A stretch of DNA of 64,000 bases from Fragum whitleyi (taxonomy: Eukaryota; Mollusca; Bivalvia; Cardiida; Cardiidae): positions 59,706,187 to 59,770,186 of the forward strand of contig OX411555.1 of NCBI GenBank assembly GCA_948146395.1. The letters run 5' to 3'. This document shows, in pieces, positions 46,487-61,000 of this stretch. The translations under genes were made by a program, and so were the position numbers. Each line of letters opens with the position of its first letter. Position 1 is the stretch's first letter. The notes beneath the pieces were generated by a model. It did no database searches. It saw only the letters and a program-made list of their open reading frames with translations, and was not told the origin of the DNA.

Positions 46487-48350
46487 TAAAGAGATAGGCC
46501 TGTCACTCAGCTGTTGTGTTTTTTCTTCTTTTGCTGGCACTTGAATCGTCATATTTTTCAAACATGAAGTCCAAATCTTAGATGAAGTTCAAATGTTCTT
46601 ATTTGTTGTGTTAGTGTTTCTTATTGTTAGTCTAGATGCGGTTAATTACCCTTTTATGATTTAATGCTGGATTTTTCCTTCAGTTTTCCTGCATCCTGGT
46701 TTGAAAAATCAGTCTTATATCTCGTTGTAAACAATTTTGAGTACGCAGCTACTTTTAAACCTTTCGCACAAAATTGTCCAGTAAGAAATCTGAACCTGTG
46801 TTCAAGATAAAAACGTTAGCGAAGCTTTTTCGAAATGATACCTCGCTTTGCACGTATGTGCACGTGCAAAGCGGGGTATCATCTGAAAGCGCTCGCGAAG
46901 CGTTATACATCCTGAACACAGGGCTGATTTTTATTGATAATACTTTACATTTTTGTTCAATTACATTGAATCATAAGATATGAATAGAGAATTTGTTATT
47001 TTAATGGAGGAATGAATCTAAAAGCATAATTACACTTATCTTTGAATCCGCTTCGTGTATTCATACAATGTGGTCATGTTTTTAGTTTCATTTCTCAAAG
47101 AAATCAACAAATATTGTCTCTTCATCTCTTAAATAGACAAGACATTTGCAAATGTTTGTCGCTATTTGACTAAATGCAATTTAGAAATTTCTCTTTTTTA
47201 TGCTAGACACACCTTAATTATTCTACATTGTCTGAGTAAACGCAATGTAAAATGCTGCACTGTATTTATCATGGGCATATCAAGGATTTTAAAATTCATA
47301 CGCACAGAATTGGCGACCACTCGAAAATATACTGAACGCAAAAAGTTTAGTCGCACTTTTTATAACGTCACAAAGAAGTCAACCAATGTAACGAAGCAAA
47401 AGCTTTTATTTGAAATATATTTGTCATCCTATTGGCTTACTTTTTGTCATAACTTTTTTAATTTCACTCTCAGACATACGTCTGACATGACGTAAATGTG
47501 AATTTTACGTACTTAGTTGATAGTTGCGTGTAACAAAATTAATTAATGTTCTTTTTGTTTTATTCGATTACTCTTATTCCGCATAAACATTAAACACTAA
47601 ACTGTATTGCATCCTTCGAAAAAGAGCGAGGTTGTGACATGACGTAAATCAAATGGATAGCGCATGGACATGTCGAATACGGTGTGCATATCTGGGAGGT
47701 GGTGAAATTGCATTTAGCCTCTGCGACTATCGTTTTTATTATCATACGGTTCCTTGCGAATAAATATTGACATAATATGACCCATTTCGTTTTACAGATC
47801 TTGTTAAACGACCATAGGAGTGCAGTCGAACGTCATGCCGTTACGTTAAAAATGGAATGCTTTCATTATCCCAACTGATTGCAATTGGTAAAAACATCAC
47901 TTAGGATCATTCGAGTCTTATTTTTTTATCAATGGAACCCCATTGAAAAGAACCTACCTGTAAACAAGTTAAATTAACGCCGCCGTGCCTTCAATCGAAC
48001 GTTAGTGATCGCTTAACCAGAAAAGCGCAATTATTCAATTTCTTAGGTTAGAAAGAAACAGAAGAAACTTTTTTCCTTCCCGATTAACAATATTCTGCAA
48101 AATTATCTGTGATAAAACAATTGTTGCATTTTTGTGAGTTAGGTGTAAAGATGATGATGAAGAGTCACCAGAAAGATCCCATACTCTAACCAACCTTTTT
48201 TTTTATTGAAACAAGATACCCGAACATAATGTTGATCACAAGAAACATTTTTTGTGATACAAATTGGAAGTAACGTTCCTTAATTAAACTGTGTCACTTT
48301 TCCATTCTACCGGTCTGTTCAAAATCATGTCATTGCGGTTGGCTATTTTC

Positions 48351-50689
48351 CACTGTAGGGAAACACTGCACGGTAGTTTGCAACGGTATATTCAAAATGG
48401 CGGATAGGCGTTCGTGAAAAAGTAAGTGTTCTTTATTTTTGTTCGATATTACTATGATCTGTCATCCTGTAAAATAATGACAACATTTACGTAATCAGCT
48501 TTGAATACATTATCCATCGTACCTAATGATTAAACGTCCTATAGCACCGCCTGTGTGTAATACAGCTTCAAACATTGTGCTTTGATGAAATTAAAAATTG
48601 AAGCGCAAAACGAAAGTAGAAATGGCCATAAATGGCCTAAAATGACCACACCAGCAAAATCAAATGTGGCGGTGGATGGGGACAAGGTATCTCCCTTAAT
48701 ATGACCCAAAATGTATTGGATCTAGTCCCTTGTCTAGGAAATATAGACACTTGAAAAATTCGACGATGTACGCTACAGTTAAAACCGAAACTAAACCGCT
48801 GTACAGTGCGGTATATGGATATATTTGTACTCACCGGTTTAAATTTCGAATGAAAATCTGTACGCAACGGTTTATATAAATTATCATGTGAAAATCTTTC
48901 AGCGGGTGGAATAGCGCGAAAAGGTGAAAGGTGACTTTGTACTATTTAATCTTGGTTAATACTGCAGAAAGACGAATATGTTCTTTTTCTTATTTTATTT
49001 TGTTTTGCCTGGAAATGAAGAAAACCGTCGAAAGAGTATCATTAAACACAGTTTTAAATCTAATCTAATGTTTCTATTTAATTCTTCTGTCCTTCCTCAA
49101 TAATTTTGTAAGACCCTGTACACATCGTTAAGATTAAAGCGCTTAACAACTTATCAATATTTCAGACATTCTTCTCGATGATGTAATAAGCCTGAAAAAT
49201 GTTAAAAGCATATCAGGAATAAGGAATTCTAGAAAAACTTACTTTCAAACCCCAAACATCTTTTCAATAACTTTGTTTCTGGAACGGTAAAATGTATACT
49301 AGATTCCTTTGAAGGAGTTTATCAAGGAATTTAAGGCAAAAGCAAGAACTATCTAGCAATAACTTTGGAAGATTGGAAGGACGTAAAGACATGCAGCTTG
49401 GCAACTACATGCTTCCGTGATTTTTCTCTAAAAATTTAAAATGTCTTTTAAATTAAAAATGTTGTTGAAGGAAATTACAAGATATTTGTCTTGAAGAGAT
49501 AACTAAAAGAAAAAAAGCTATTTTCTTATGTGAATCAGAACTATTGAGTATTAAATCATTTATTTTGATAAGATTTCTTCTAACTGTAAGCTTCTAAAGT
49601 TGAAAGTTAAAAAAACGAAAGCATTTCGTATGATATCAGAAACAACAATCTAGGTTCAAACTTATAAAACTGTTTTGATTACTAAACAGAAACTTTCTAA
49701 GACATAGAATTAAGTAGATACATAACATTAGATTTAAAATGGTGTTTAATGATACTCTCTCGGTTATTTTTCTTCATTTAAATACAAAACAAACTAAAAG
49801 CAACAACAAGGAAAAAATCATAAAATTAATATTTCATCACCGAGAAGAATGTCTGAAATATACTCCGACAATTTTTAAGTTTCATGCCTTTGTTAAGCGC
49901 TTTAGTCTTAACGATTTGTATAAGGTCTAATAAAATTATTGAGGAAGGACAGAAGAATTAAGTAGAAACATTAAATTAGATTTAAAACTGTGTTTAATGA
50001 CACTCTTTCGACGATTTCTTCATTTCAAGGCAAAACAAATAAAAATAAGACAAAGAACATATTCGTCTTTCTGCAGTATTAAGCAAGATTAAATGGTATC
50101 AAAGTCACCTTTCACCTTTTCGTGCTATTCAATCTGTTGAAAGATTTTTACATAATAATTTATATAAACCGTTGCGTACAGATTTTTCATTTAAAATTTA
50201 AACCGGTGAGTACAAATATATCCATATACCGCACTGTTCAGTGATTTAGTTTCGGTTTTAACTGTAGCGTACACCGTCGAATTTTTCAAGTGTCTATATT
50301 TCCTAGACAAGGGGCTAGATCCAATACATTTTGGGTCATATTTAGGGAGATACCTTGTACCAATCCACCGCCACATTTGATTTTGCTGGTGTGGTCATTT
50401 TAGGCCATTTATGGCCATGTCTACTTTCGTTTTGCGCTTCAATTTTAAATTTCATCAAAGCACAATGTTTGAAGCTGTATTACACACAGATGGTGCTATA
50501 GGACGTTTAATCATTAGGTACGGTGGATAATGTATTCAAAGCTGATTGCGTAAATGTTGTCATTATTTTACAGGATGACAGATTATAATAATATCGAACA
50601 AAAATAAAGAACAGTTACCTTTTCATGAACGCCTATCCGCCATTTTGAATATACCGTTGCAAACTACCGTACAGTGTTTCCATACAGTG
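48351..50689. mobile_element. CACTG foldback element (unit B)
   Basis: Same ends and TTTTC flanks (48346-48350, 50690-50694) as in unit A. It is 10 bp shorter because of a small deletion at about 49149. Confidence 0.8.
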
Positions 50690-51219
50690 TTTTCGTCTAA
50701 CATAACAAAATTATTGGATTGTGGGAGGAAATTGGACAGAATTATAATTGATGCCATTCATTTTGTGAAAGATGAATCACATCTTGAAATATATCCCATC
50801 GAAGAGAAAACGACTAAACTTTTTGCGCTCAGTATATATATATATATGGACTTTAGAAAAGACTTAGGGTTGCGGACCTGTAAAAAGTCCGCATTGTTTC
50901 CGAAGTAATAACCTTTAACGGTGTTAACCGAGGTTTCCCAATGATTTTATTAGGAATCCTTGGTCAACATTGTGAAAGATAATGAATTCCGAAATGTTGC
51001 GAATCTATTACAGGTCCACGGTCTTAATCCAACTGACGCCATTACTCTCCTTTTGGTGAGAAATGGAGGACAGAACAAGGATCTTAAGGGATAAATGAAG
51101 TGAATTCAAAATCAAAGAATGGCCAATACAACGTAACTACAGCTTGAAAAAGCTGTCGTTACGATGATATTATCATTCTTCATTTTTCGACAGAGGATTT
51201 ATTTCGTAGTACGCACTTG

Positions 51220-52384
51220 TGCACCTTGAATATTTCTAATTGTTGATTTAGACGCACTATAATTGTCCCTAATTGTAATTCAGGTGTCCCTCATTGTTGA
51301 TTTAGATGCACTGTTATTGTTCCTCATTGTAATACTGGGCACGCTATCAGTTGTCCCTCATTGTTGGTCTAGACAAACTGTAAATCTTAATCTTTGTTCG
51401 ATTGTTGACGCGATGTAGATGGTCCTTATTTTTTGACTGTACGAACTATGGATGTTCTTTATTGTTGAACCGAGCATTCTTTTAATGTTGACTCATTATC
51501 ATACTTGGTGCGCTTTAAATATCAATCAATGTTGGTCTAGACGAATTGTAAATGTTTTTTATTATTACTAGATGTGCTTTAGATGATCATCATTGTACGT
51601 CTAGACGAACTGTAAATGTCCCTCATCATTATTCTTGATGCGCTTTAGGTATTCATCATTGTTGATCTAGACGAATTATAATCATCATGATTATTATACT
51701 TGATGCGCTTTAGATATTCATCATTGTTAGTCTAGACGAATTGTAAATTTTACTTATGTTTACACTAGATGTATTCGATGTAAACGTTCCTCGCTTTTAA
51801 ATATGACATAGCATAAATGTAATTCACTAAAATACATGGTAAATTGTAAATGTCCCTTATTGTTAGACACGAGCCACGCACATTTTTCTCTGTGTATACT
51901 ATATGCATCTGTTAAAAGAACAAGACAACATTTAATTTTGGAAATTTGCGATAGGTAAACAAAAATAATAAAAAAAATATTATAAAAGGTTAAACAGAGC
52001 AGGTCGGTGGCATGTTCTTTGTGAATTACCAAAGGGCAATTTCACAAAAGTATAGTTACGGTTCTTGTGCATTGCACTTCGCCTCAATGAGATCCATCCA
52101 TTCATGATGTTTCATGATTCTAGCTTGCATACTTTTTGGACAAAAAAACAGTTATAAATTTAACAAAGGGCAATTACTCAATAAAATATGATGAGTAGAG
52201 TTATGGTTCTTGTGTACTTCACTCATTTTCAATGAGATCAATCCCCTTGTGGAATTTATTATTCTAGCTTGCAAACATCTTTTAGAACTTGCTCCGTACA
52301 AAAAAAGATTACGGTCGGAAGAACAGACCGACATACCGACCGACAAGTGCAAACCAACATACACACTCTTCTTCGATGGGAAAA

Positions 52385-52388
<4 letters not shown>
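51220..52388 (+). repeat. Minisatellite plus bivalve repeat at the end of unit B
   Basis: Nearly identical to 36790-37960, with one fewer A in the run near 51970. Confidence 0.7.
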
Positions 52389-52649
<261 letters not shown>

Positions 52650-52825
52650 GTTACATATAACACTACCACAACGCTGACATTCAATGCAAAATCTATAATA
52701 TAATTATATCTGAACTAAAAATTACTGCCTGCTTTCTTTTTGTATATTTGGGACAAGTGAAGCTAGACTGATCGAATTTTCCAACAACGTTTGAAGCGAA
52801 ATTTGAATTCAAAAGATAAATGGTA

Positions 52826-53261
52826 CAGTTAGAAACATCGTGAAATTGACAATGAGAATGATATTGGAATACTTTAGGAATAAAATAAAATTAGTGCGTG
52901 GCGTGAATTTTGAGTTAATTTAATGGAAGGTAATCCAATATAGCAAATTTTGTTCAGGATGAACAAAATTAGCGATATTGATTACCTCCCTTTAATAAAA
53001 AATGAATACAAGATCTATAGATGCCTTCTTTTTTGTTCAAGAACCTATAAGACGCTTACAGTTTGAATTATGTCAGTGAAATCGCGACTCTTCCTTATCC
53101 AAATTTATTTTAAATGACGTTGTTGATTCTATATTTTTCAATTGGTTTGATCGTTTTTTATGGTTTGAGTGAGCGTTTGGAATTAATGAATGGAGCGCTG
53201 AGTGAACGACTTAGAATGGTTTTAATTGAGGTGAATGTCAATTTCACGATGTAACTAACTG
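52826..53261. mobile_element. R1 MITE (unit C)
   Basis: Copy of 23290-23725, with one C-specific change (tttaattgagg near 53221). Confidence 0.8.
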
Positions 53262-53268
53262 TAAAAGG

Positions 53269-53451
53269 TTACCTGCAATACCCCATCATTATCCGACAAT
53301 ACCCTAATGTACCCAAAGCCCCTTTACGGCATCTTTTCCGCACACATTCTAGTAGTCCATAACATTGGTCCTGTACATACCAGGATGTCTGTATGGTGAC
53401 CACCATGGCCAAGCTCAACAAGACTAGCACTAGAATATATCTTATATACAT
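53269..53451 (-). CDS. Cysteine-rich secreted peptide, unit C
   Basis: ATG at 53451, TAA at 53271-53269, exon from 53460. It encodes the same 60 aa as units A and B, with the same acceptor and the donor overlapping the stop. Confidence 0.6.
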   Translation of the reverse strand: MYIRYILVLVLLSLAMVVTIQTSWYVQDQCYGLLECVRKRCRKGALGTLGYCRIMMGYCR

Positions 53452-54086
53452 TTTCGGGAACTGCAAAACAGTACAATATGAATGTTAATCATGTAGACCA
53501 CGTGCATGGATCCGGGGACAAGCGTTAGGTTCGAGAAACCGTTATCTCCTGTTATTTTCGATGTAGAATTGATCTTTGATCGCTCACTTGAAACTGCTTG
53601 TCTATACTGTTGTAGTAAGATAGATTGATTATTTTATTTTAACAATGTCAATATTGTATGTAACTAAGTTTCTATCTTTAGATAACATTATCTCAATATG
53701 CAAGACAGGTGTATATTCTATCCAATTAAGTATGAGCGAATATAAACTTCTTGAATTGTCCAAAAAGGAATAACTATTTAAAAATGCACAATCCAAATGG
53801 TTAAATCCGGAGTGTAGGTATGGAAGCAGTCCAAATTATTGGACCAACTAATTTCAGGCCCGGTCGGGACCCGTTGTTGTTTTGTTTTTTCAGCCGGAAA
53901 CAAGCCCTGCGTACAGGCTGAAAAAATGTTACAAACCGTTTTCAAAGTAAACCCTACCTTGCAGGTAAGTGTACGTATACGCGGGGTTTAACTTGAACCG
54001 TTTAGCCACCCTGAACGCAGGGCTACAAAAAACAACAAACACATGCCCCGTTCGGGCCAGAAATAAGTTTGCCCATTGTTGGCAAT

Positions 54087-55132
54087 TAGATTACTACGCC
54101 CGATACCGCTTTGCATACGGGCGCAACTCGCGTTTTTTTATAATGTTAGTTGAGTTGATTGGTTTGCTACTTGTCAGTTAATTTATTCATTCGATTATTC
54201 CGTCTAACAATCGTTATACTACTGTTTTTCTAGGGGCACAGGATCGTGGGCTCTTACATTTACATTAAATTAAACTCTATGAAGAAGTTGTTTTTTACTG
54301 TGGGAACACAAGAAATTGATAGTCAGTTTCTCCCTTTCCCACAATATGGTCCACCTTATACTCATGCCCAATAAGTTTTTAATTTCAACTCTAGATATAT
54401 ATCAAATTACACTCATGTTGATATATTGTCTGCAACCTGTTCAAAGTTTGCCCAGTCTAAAATTTTGTCGTCTGCTTAAGGGTTTACGGATGGGACAAGG
54501 CTTTTAAATTGTTCTAATTTAATATAATCCATTACAGTACAACAACTGTTTAGACAAGTCCAAATTGTAAAGGGTTGCAGATTACATACAATATGTGGAT
54601 AAATTAGTAAAACTTGTAGCAAAAAGGGTAGATTATACTAGAGAGAAAGAAGAAAGTATAAGTTAGCAGCATTTTCTTACTTTCCCTATTAGCAAGGTCA
54701 TCCGTCAAGTTCAAATATAAAATCTATGTATCTTTAACACAGCAGTGACTTTCGCAGTGGGTAGTAATGAAATATCTGGTATACATGTTAAGGACAAAGT
54801 GAAAAGGTTCGAGGCTATAAGGTTATAGTCCTGAAAATTGACCTCGTGTGTTGTTTTGGGTTCGGTTGTTTCGTCTTTTCAACTCCCTCGCCGTCAGTAT
54901 TATCGGTACTTTGATCTAGCACAGCGTAGTCATATGCAAGTAATGCGTTGAACACACAAAGCACTTCGTGTCGCACAAAAGTATACTAGACATATTTTTT
55001 GCGTGCGCGTGAGCACTAAAGAGCTACGTAGTACACACGTTGTTCGGCTTTAGACTCGATAATCTTTTTTTTTCTAGGCAAATTCCAATTTTTTACAGGG
55101 TTGTTTCCCATGGCCTGCTTAACAAGGCCAAA
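54087..55132 (+). repeat. Left arm of long inverted repeat (unit C)
   Basis: Copy of 24551-25600; pairs with 58484-59488. Confidence 0.85.
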
Positions 55133-58100
55133 AATCATGCTGAAATATTCATAAACCAATACAAAAATGTCAGATCCACAGCTGGGATAACGAAATAAGA
55201 GATATCGTCTTAATTTCACTGTGGTATTTGATGTTAAACGGGTCCCCGTTTTTCAAAAAAGGGAAAACGCTTTTATTAAATAATTAATAATTACCCTGCG
55301 TTAAGGAGGCGAATCTTTTACATACGTTTAAAGATTGATACCCTGATTTGTACGGTAGTAAACGTGAAAAGCGGGGTATCGTTTCTGAGAAGTTTCGCCA
55401 GCGGTTTCATCTAAAACGCAGGGCTTTAATATATACCACTTCATAAATGATTCGCAAATTGTATAACCGAGAAGCATTTTGGTTAAAATGCTAAAAAAAT
55501 AGGGATTCCCGAAGAACATAATGGGTAAAAACGTGGAAAAAATAATCGGAGTAAATAAAAGAAATGGAATAAGCGAAATTTAAAAGCCGTGAGTATTTTA
55601 AGTGAACAGTTTCCATATTTGATATAGATGTACGCATTTACACCCATTTAAAAATACAAATTGTTACCAACCACTTTATCCTTCGTTACGGACCAATAAT
55701 ACTCACCGAAATTCATTCCAGTTGATATCAGATAGGGTTTTGTTTTCAATATGAACCGGACGCTTAATTTGAGCGATAAGAGCGTTTAGTTTCGTATTTT
55801 TTTCTAAATTTAAAGCGGCCTTTCTCAATCTATATCGCATGCATTGACAATAGCAAACACTCAATGCATTGACCGACGACGATAAATGAGCCTATAAGTA
55901 TTATTACCAAGAAAATTCAAATATGCGACAAGCAAAGATTCTGGCTTTTGATAGTCTGACCAGAGTTTTAACTCTGCCCTTTGTATATAGAAAAGGTCTT
56001 AGTGTTTCTTTAATGCTTTTCGGTGGTTTATCGAGAAATAACGGTAGATTATCATTTGATAATCTCACTGCAAAAGCAGTGAAATTATCAAAAACTCATA
56101 CCCAGCTTTTGTGCATTTCATCCTATCTGACGTCATCTATGCGGGGCGAAATAAGTGACGTCACAATGAACGTCGCATAGCAATCACGTGCAAAATGACG
56201 CGCTTTACGACATTATGTCCTAGAAATTTCACATTTTGTCTCATTTTTGCAATAAAGAAATAGAATAATCGTTTGTTTTTCGAGTAAGATCAATTAATAT
56301 TTCATTTCGTGAACAACAAAGCTATATTTTCACTCGTGGCGTTGCCACTCGTGAAAATATAGCTTTTGTTTTTTACTCAATGAAATATAAATCGATCTTA
56401 CACTCAAACAAACGATTATCCTCTATGTCTTTAGTCAGCCAGGGAAGTTTTCTAGTTACAATATATGGACATCTAGGCTGCTAAATGCTGGGTCTTCACG
56501 TACAAGCCTAATTTTGAGAAGCATTATGCACAGGCTCAAATAATTCTGCCATTCAAATAGGTTTTTCAATCATATCAATTGTTCAAGAACCACTGCAGAA
56601 TCAGTCCTGCGTTTAAGTTAGTAGTTTTTTTTCAGAACGTTTGAAAATTTGAATCCCGCTTTGCATTTGTAATCGCTTGCAAAGCGGAGTGTAATTTATT
56701 TACGTTTGCAAACTTATTTTCTCCTTGAACTGGGGCATATATTGTTCCTCGGGGAACTAAAATTAAATGGCTTTTCGTACTACCATACAATGGGCTAACT
56801 TATTTCTCGCCCGCTTTCGGGTCGAGTGTAGACTGGTCTCACTGTCGAATATCAGAATAGCCTGTTCTAGGCTATTCTGATAGTCAATATGTGGACCAGT
56901 CTAGAGCTGGTAGCCCGCTTTCTGAGAGATACTCTGATATTGCGGGCAACAGTACCCACCCGGGGTGAGAAATAAGTTGGCCCTATAACAGCACAAACAT
57001 TCGTTATAAACTAGAAAGTTAGAAGCGTCGGTCCGGACCATAAACAAAGTATACATCAGCCCTGTGTTCAGGATGTAAAAGCGCTTCGCAAGCGCTTTGG
57101 AATGATACCCCGCTTTGCACGTGCACATACGTGCAAAGCGGGGTATCATTTCGAAAGCGCTTCGCTAACGTTTTCATCCTGAACGCAGGGCAGTTCACAG
57201 ATCTTTTTGACTATAATTTTTTTATCTGTCCTGCTTACAAGACAAAATAGTCGCAACACATTTGAGGAATGCAAGCACACATTGCATGGGCAGATTCAAA
57301 GTGGGTATGATTTATAAACATTCGCAAAAAGGCAATAATATCCTCAAAACAGGACTCGTCTGATATCGCAACTTCAAGGATCGACTTGTTAGCTTTCTGC
57401 AATTTAATAGAGAGAAAAAATGAATAATAATTAAATAAATAAATATCATTATTATCACTTACTTTAAACATCTGTTTAGTTCCTTTTTTATGTGCTGGGT
57501 CCATAAAGAATAATGGGTAGTCCTTCGTCCTCGATCCAGTGCTAAGTAAAGGTAATAAATACCTATACACCGTATAGGCACTTGCAGTCTTTTAGCCCTT
57601 GGACATTAAAATTAGATAAAAGAAGCTTTAACAAGGCCACGAGTTTCTTCATCACAATCATTGAAAATTGTAATGAAAACAGCCCAGCGTTAAGGATGAC
57701 AAAGAGGTGCAAAATGTTTGCCAATTTTTTCCTGCTTTGCACGTGCACTTGCTTGCAAAGCAGAGTCAATTTGACAAATAGTATGCTCCGTTTTGCCATC
57801 CTGAACACAGGGCAAGTCTTATTGAAGTAAAATATTTCAACTAAGAAAGTCAGCATGTTATCCAATTTCTTCGGCAACTTTCTTAAACTAATCATAATAA
57901 AGTATAGCCCACGGTATTTACAATAAACAAGTTCATGCGGAACATTTCTCGGACATTTCCGTAAACTTGAAAGTAACTCGGACGTAAGGTCCCAGTATGT
58001 AGTAGAGTGTGAAATATGCGAATTGGCCATGGTCAAAATTAGAAATAATAGGCAAAGGTCAGTTTTGAGTAGATGTTTAAACGTGTTAATGCAAAAAGTT

Positions 58101-58483
58101 GCTTTAAATGATCCTACGATGTAATTTTGAGACCATTTATGAATGCAAAACTAACAGGTCATGACCTTCTCACAGTTTCTATGCACCCGGTGACACTGTA
58201 AACAAAAGGTGGTGGGGTATCGGATTCTAGCCGGCTGTTCGGGCCGAAAAAATTGGGTACGTATTCCACAGAATATTGTGAAAAAAGAAGATGGTTGGCA
58301 AATTCTTTGTGATGCAACACCAAAATTGGCACTATTTTTGCTCTACAAAAATCAAGCCTAACACAGATTATCATTTCCCTTGCGGCAACCATGGAAAGTT
58401 GAATTTCGTGCAAAACAGCTTATTTTTCACCAGTTTTCGCGACCAAAACAAATAACCACGATCGGTTGAAGATATTTTGGGGT

Positions 58484-59488
58484 TTTGGCCTGGTTTAGCA
58501 GGCCATAGGAAATAACCCTATATCCTGGCAATTGCCTAGGAAAAAGACGCTTGAATCAAAAGCCGAACAACGTGTGTACTTCGTAGCTTTTTTGTGCTTA
58601 CGCGCGCGCAAAAAATAGGTCTAGTATACGTCATCAACTTTTGTGCGACACGAAGTGCTTTGTGTGTTCAACGCAGTGCTTGCATATTACTACGCTGTGC
58701 TAAAATCAAAGTACTGGTTGTACTGAAGGAGAGGGATCTGAATAGATGAAACAACACACGAGGTCAATTTTCTGGAATGTAACCTTGATTATTCACCTTG
58801 TCCTAATCATGTATACCAGATATTTTCTTACTCATCACTGCCAAAATCACTGCTGTGTTAAAGATACTTAGCTTTTATATTTGATCTTGACGGATGACCT
58901 TGCTAATAGGGAAAAGAAGAAAATGCTGCTAACTAACACTATTTCCTTTCTCCCTTACATTTTCTACCCTTTCTGCTACAAAATTAACTAATTTGCCCAC
59001 ATATCATATGTAATCTGCAACCCGGTACAATTTGGACCTGTCAAGCTAAACATTTATTGGCTTGTAATTGAATAATCTAAATAAGGAAATTCAAAAGCCT
59101 TGTCCTATCCATAAACCCTTTAACAGACGACAAAATTTTAGACTATGCCAACTTGGAACAGGTTACAGACAATAAATCGTCATGAATGTAATTTGATATA
59201 TATCTAGGGTAGAATTTAAAAACTCATTGGGTATGAGTATAGGGTGGACCATATTGACCCTTTCAATTACTTGTGTTCCCACAGTAAAATACAACGTCTT
59301 TATGGAAATCAATTCAATGTAAAAGAAAGAGCCGTCGAGCTTGTGCCCCTAGACAAACAGCATTACTACGATAGTAAGACGAAATGACCGAATGGATAAT
59401 TTGACTGACTACTTGCAAACGAATCAATTCAACTGAAATTATTAAAACGCGAGTTGTGCCTGTATGCGGAATCGGGCGTAGTAATCTA
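58484..59488 (-). repeat. Right arm of long inverted repeat (unit C)
   Basis: Copy of 29531-30535. Confidence 0.85.
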
Positions 59489-60856
59489 TACCTTGGGAAT
59501 TACTTGTTCTTGGCGGACTCAGCGCTATATAGTGAGCATATCGTTCGACATTATTCCTTTGAAGTGAGTTCCGAATATGGCTTACGATCCCTATAGGTAA
59601 ATGGAACCAATGGTTTCCCTCGCCTAAATAAGCCTTGTGAAAAAATTGAAAAAAATGGAGTGCATGCCTTCAAATGTCACAATGCCTCTTTATAAACCAG
59701 GCCTCAGCGCTTTTAGCGCTTTGATATTACTTGAGGACAACACGATAAAGGGTTGAAGACTTTTATTTCCATTGCGGTCCTAAATCATACCAGATCTTCT
59801 CATGCAAAAATATGGTGCGAAACAAGTGCTTCCAACCACTGCTACCCATTTTACAGCTGGGATAATTAAATGGATTCGTAAGAGGTTAGTTTTCAAATAA
59901 ATCTACACGAAAAGAAAGATATTCAAGTGCAGCTCAAAACTACATATTTACTTTTTTGCATTTTTAGTTAATCTATTACGATCGCTTTATGACTAACAAT
60001 TATTTTTTAAATAATGAAAATTAAATAGTCAACATGAAAGAATTCCTTACAAACTATCATATCAAAGTATTTTTTTCCAAACAGTAGCTTCTGTTGATTT
60101 TCAGTGAAAGATATCTGTTTCGAACAAAAATTATGTATTTCAGCAAGTAGAAAAACTCTGAAAAAATTCCACCCAACTAAATTCAAACGTCGCGCTTTTT
60201 TTCAATATCTTAAATAAAAAATCCAAAAGTCGGTCGAAATAGTTTCTTACGACATTAAAATATTGTTTTGAAATATAAAAAGTTTGATAACCTATTTTAT
60301 TGAAAGTTGAACTCGACTGATTTATCCAGGTAAATTTTAATGAAATAAAGAGTGGAAAAAAAGAAGGCCGCCCCTAGATTGCATTGTTGAGTCCTGTTGA
60401 CTAAAGAGTACGCAAGGTTAGAACCCATTGCCTCTCTCTCAATGTGTAGGATAATATCTGGAATGAGTTAGGACCACGATGGAAATAAGAGTCATTCAAC
60501 CCTTTATCGTGTTATCCTCGAGTGAAGAAAAACATAAAAAAAAATCTTCAAAAATCAATCAGACGCTTAGAATTTTAAAAAAATCAGTGAAATTGCGATA
60601 ATTTCTTATTTACAATTATTTTAAATGTAGCTGTCGATTGTAAATTTTTTGGTAATTTGGATCGTTTAATAGCGGTTTCGGTGAGTGTTTGGAATGAATA
60701 AATTGGAGCGCTGATTGAGTGATTTAGAATGGTTTTGATTAAGTTAAATGCCAATTTCGCGATCCTACTAATAGTATTGGGGTAGGTTGTGGCAGTTTTT
60801 GTTTTTGTTTTTTTCAAGATTTTTCAAGATTCAAGTGTTAACTTTGCGCTGAATTC

Positions 60857-61000
60857 ATGAAAACCAACTTAATGGCCACCATTCTGTTCGTGATTATTCA
60901 TCTGGTAAATTCCATCGGTATTATGCCACGTTATTTTCTGTACAAAAAGACTTTACTTTTATCTTGTTATCATGAATTAGTCGCGTGTCATGTCTATTAA
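60857..61000 (+). CDS. Candidate secreted mini-peptide, unit C
   Basis: Identical to 31904-32047. Same reservations apply. Confidence 0.3.
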   Translation: MKTNLMATILFVIIHLVNSIGIMPRYFLYKKTLLLSCYHELVACHVY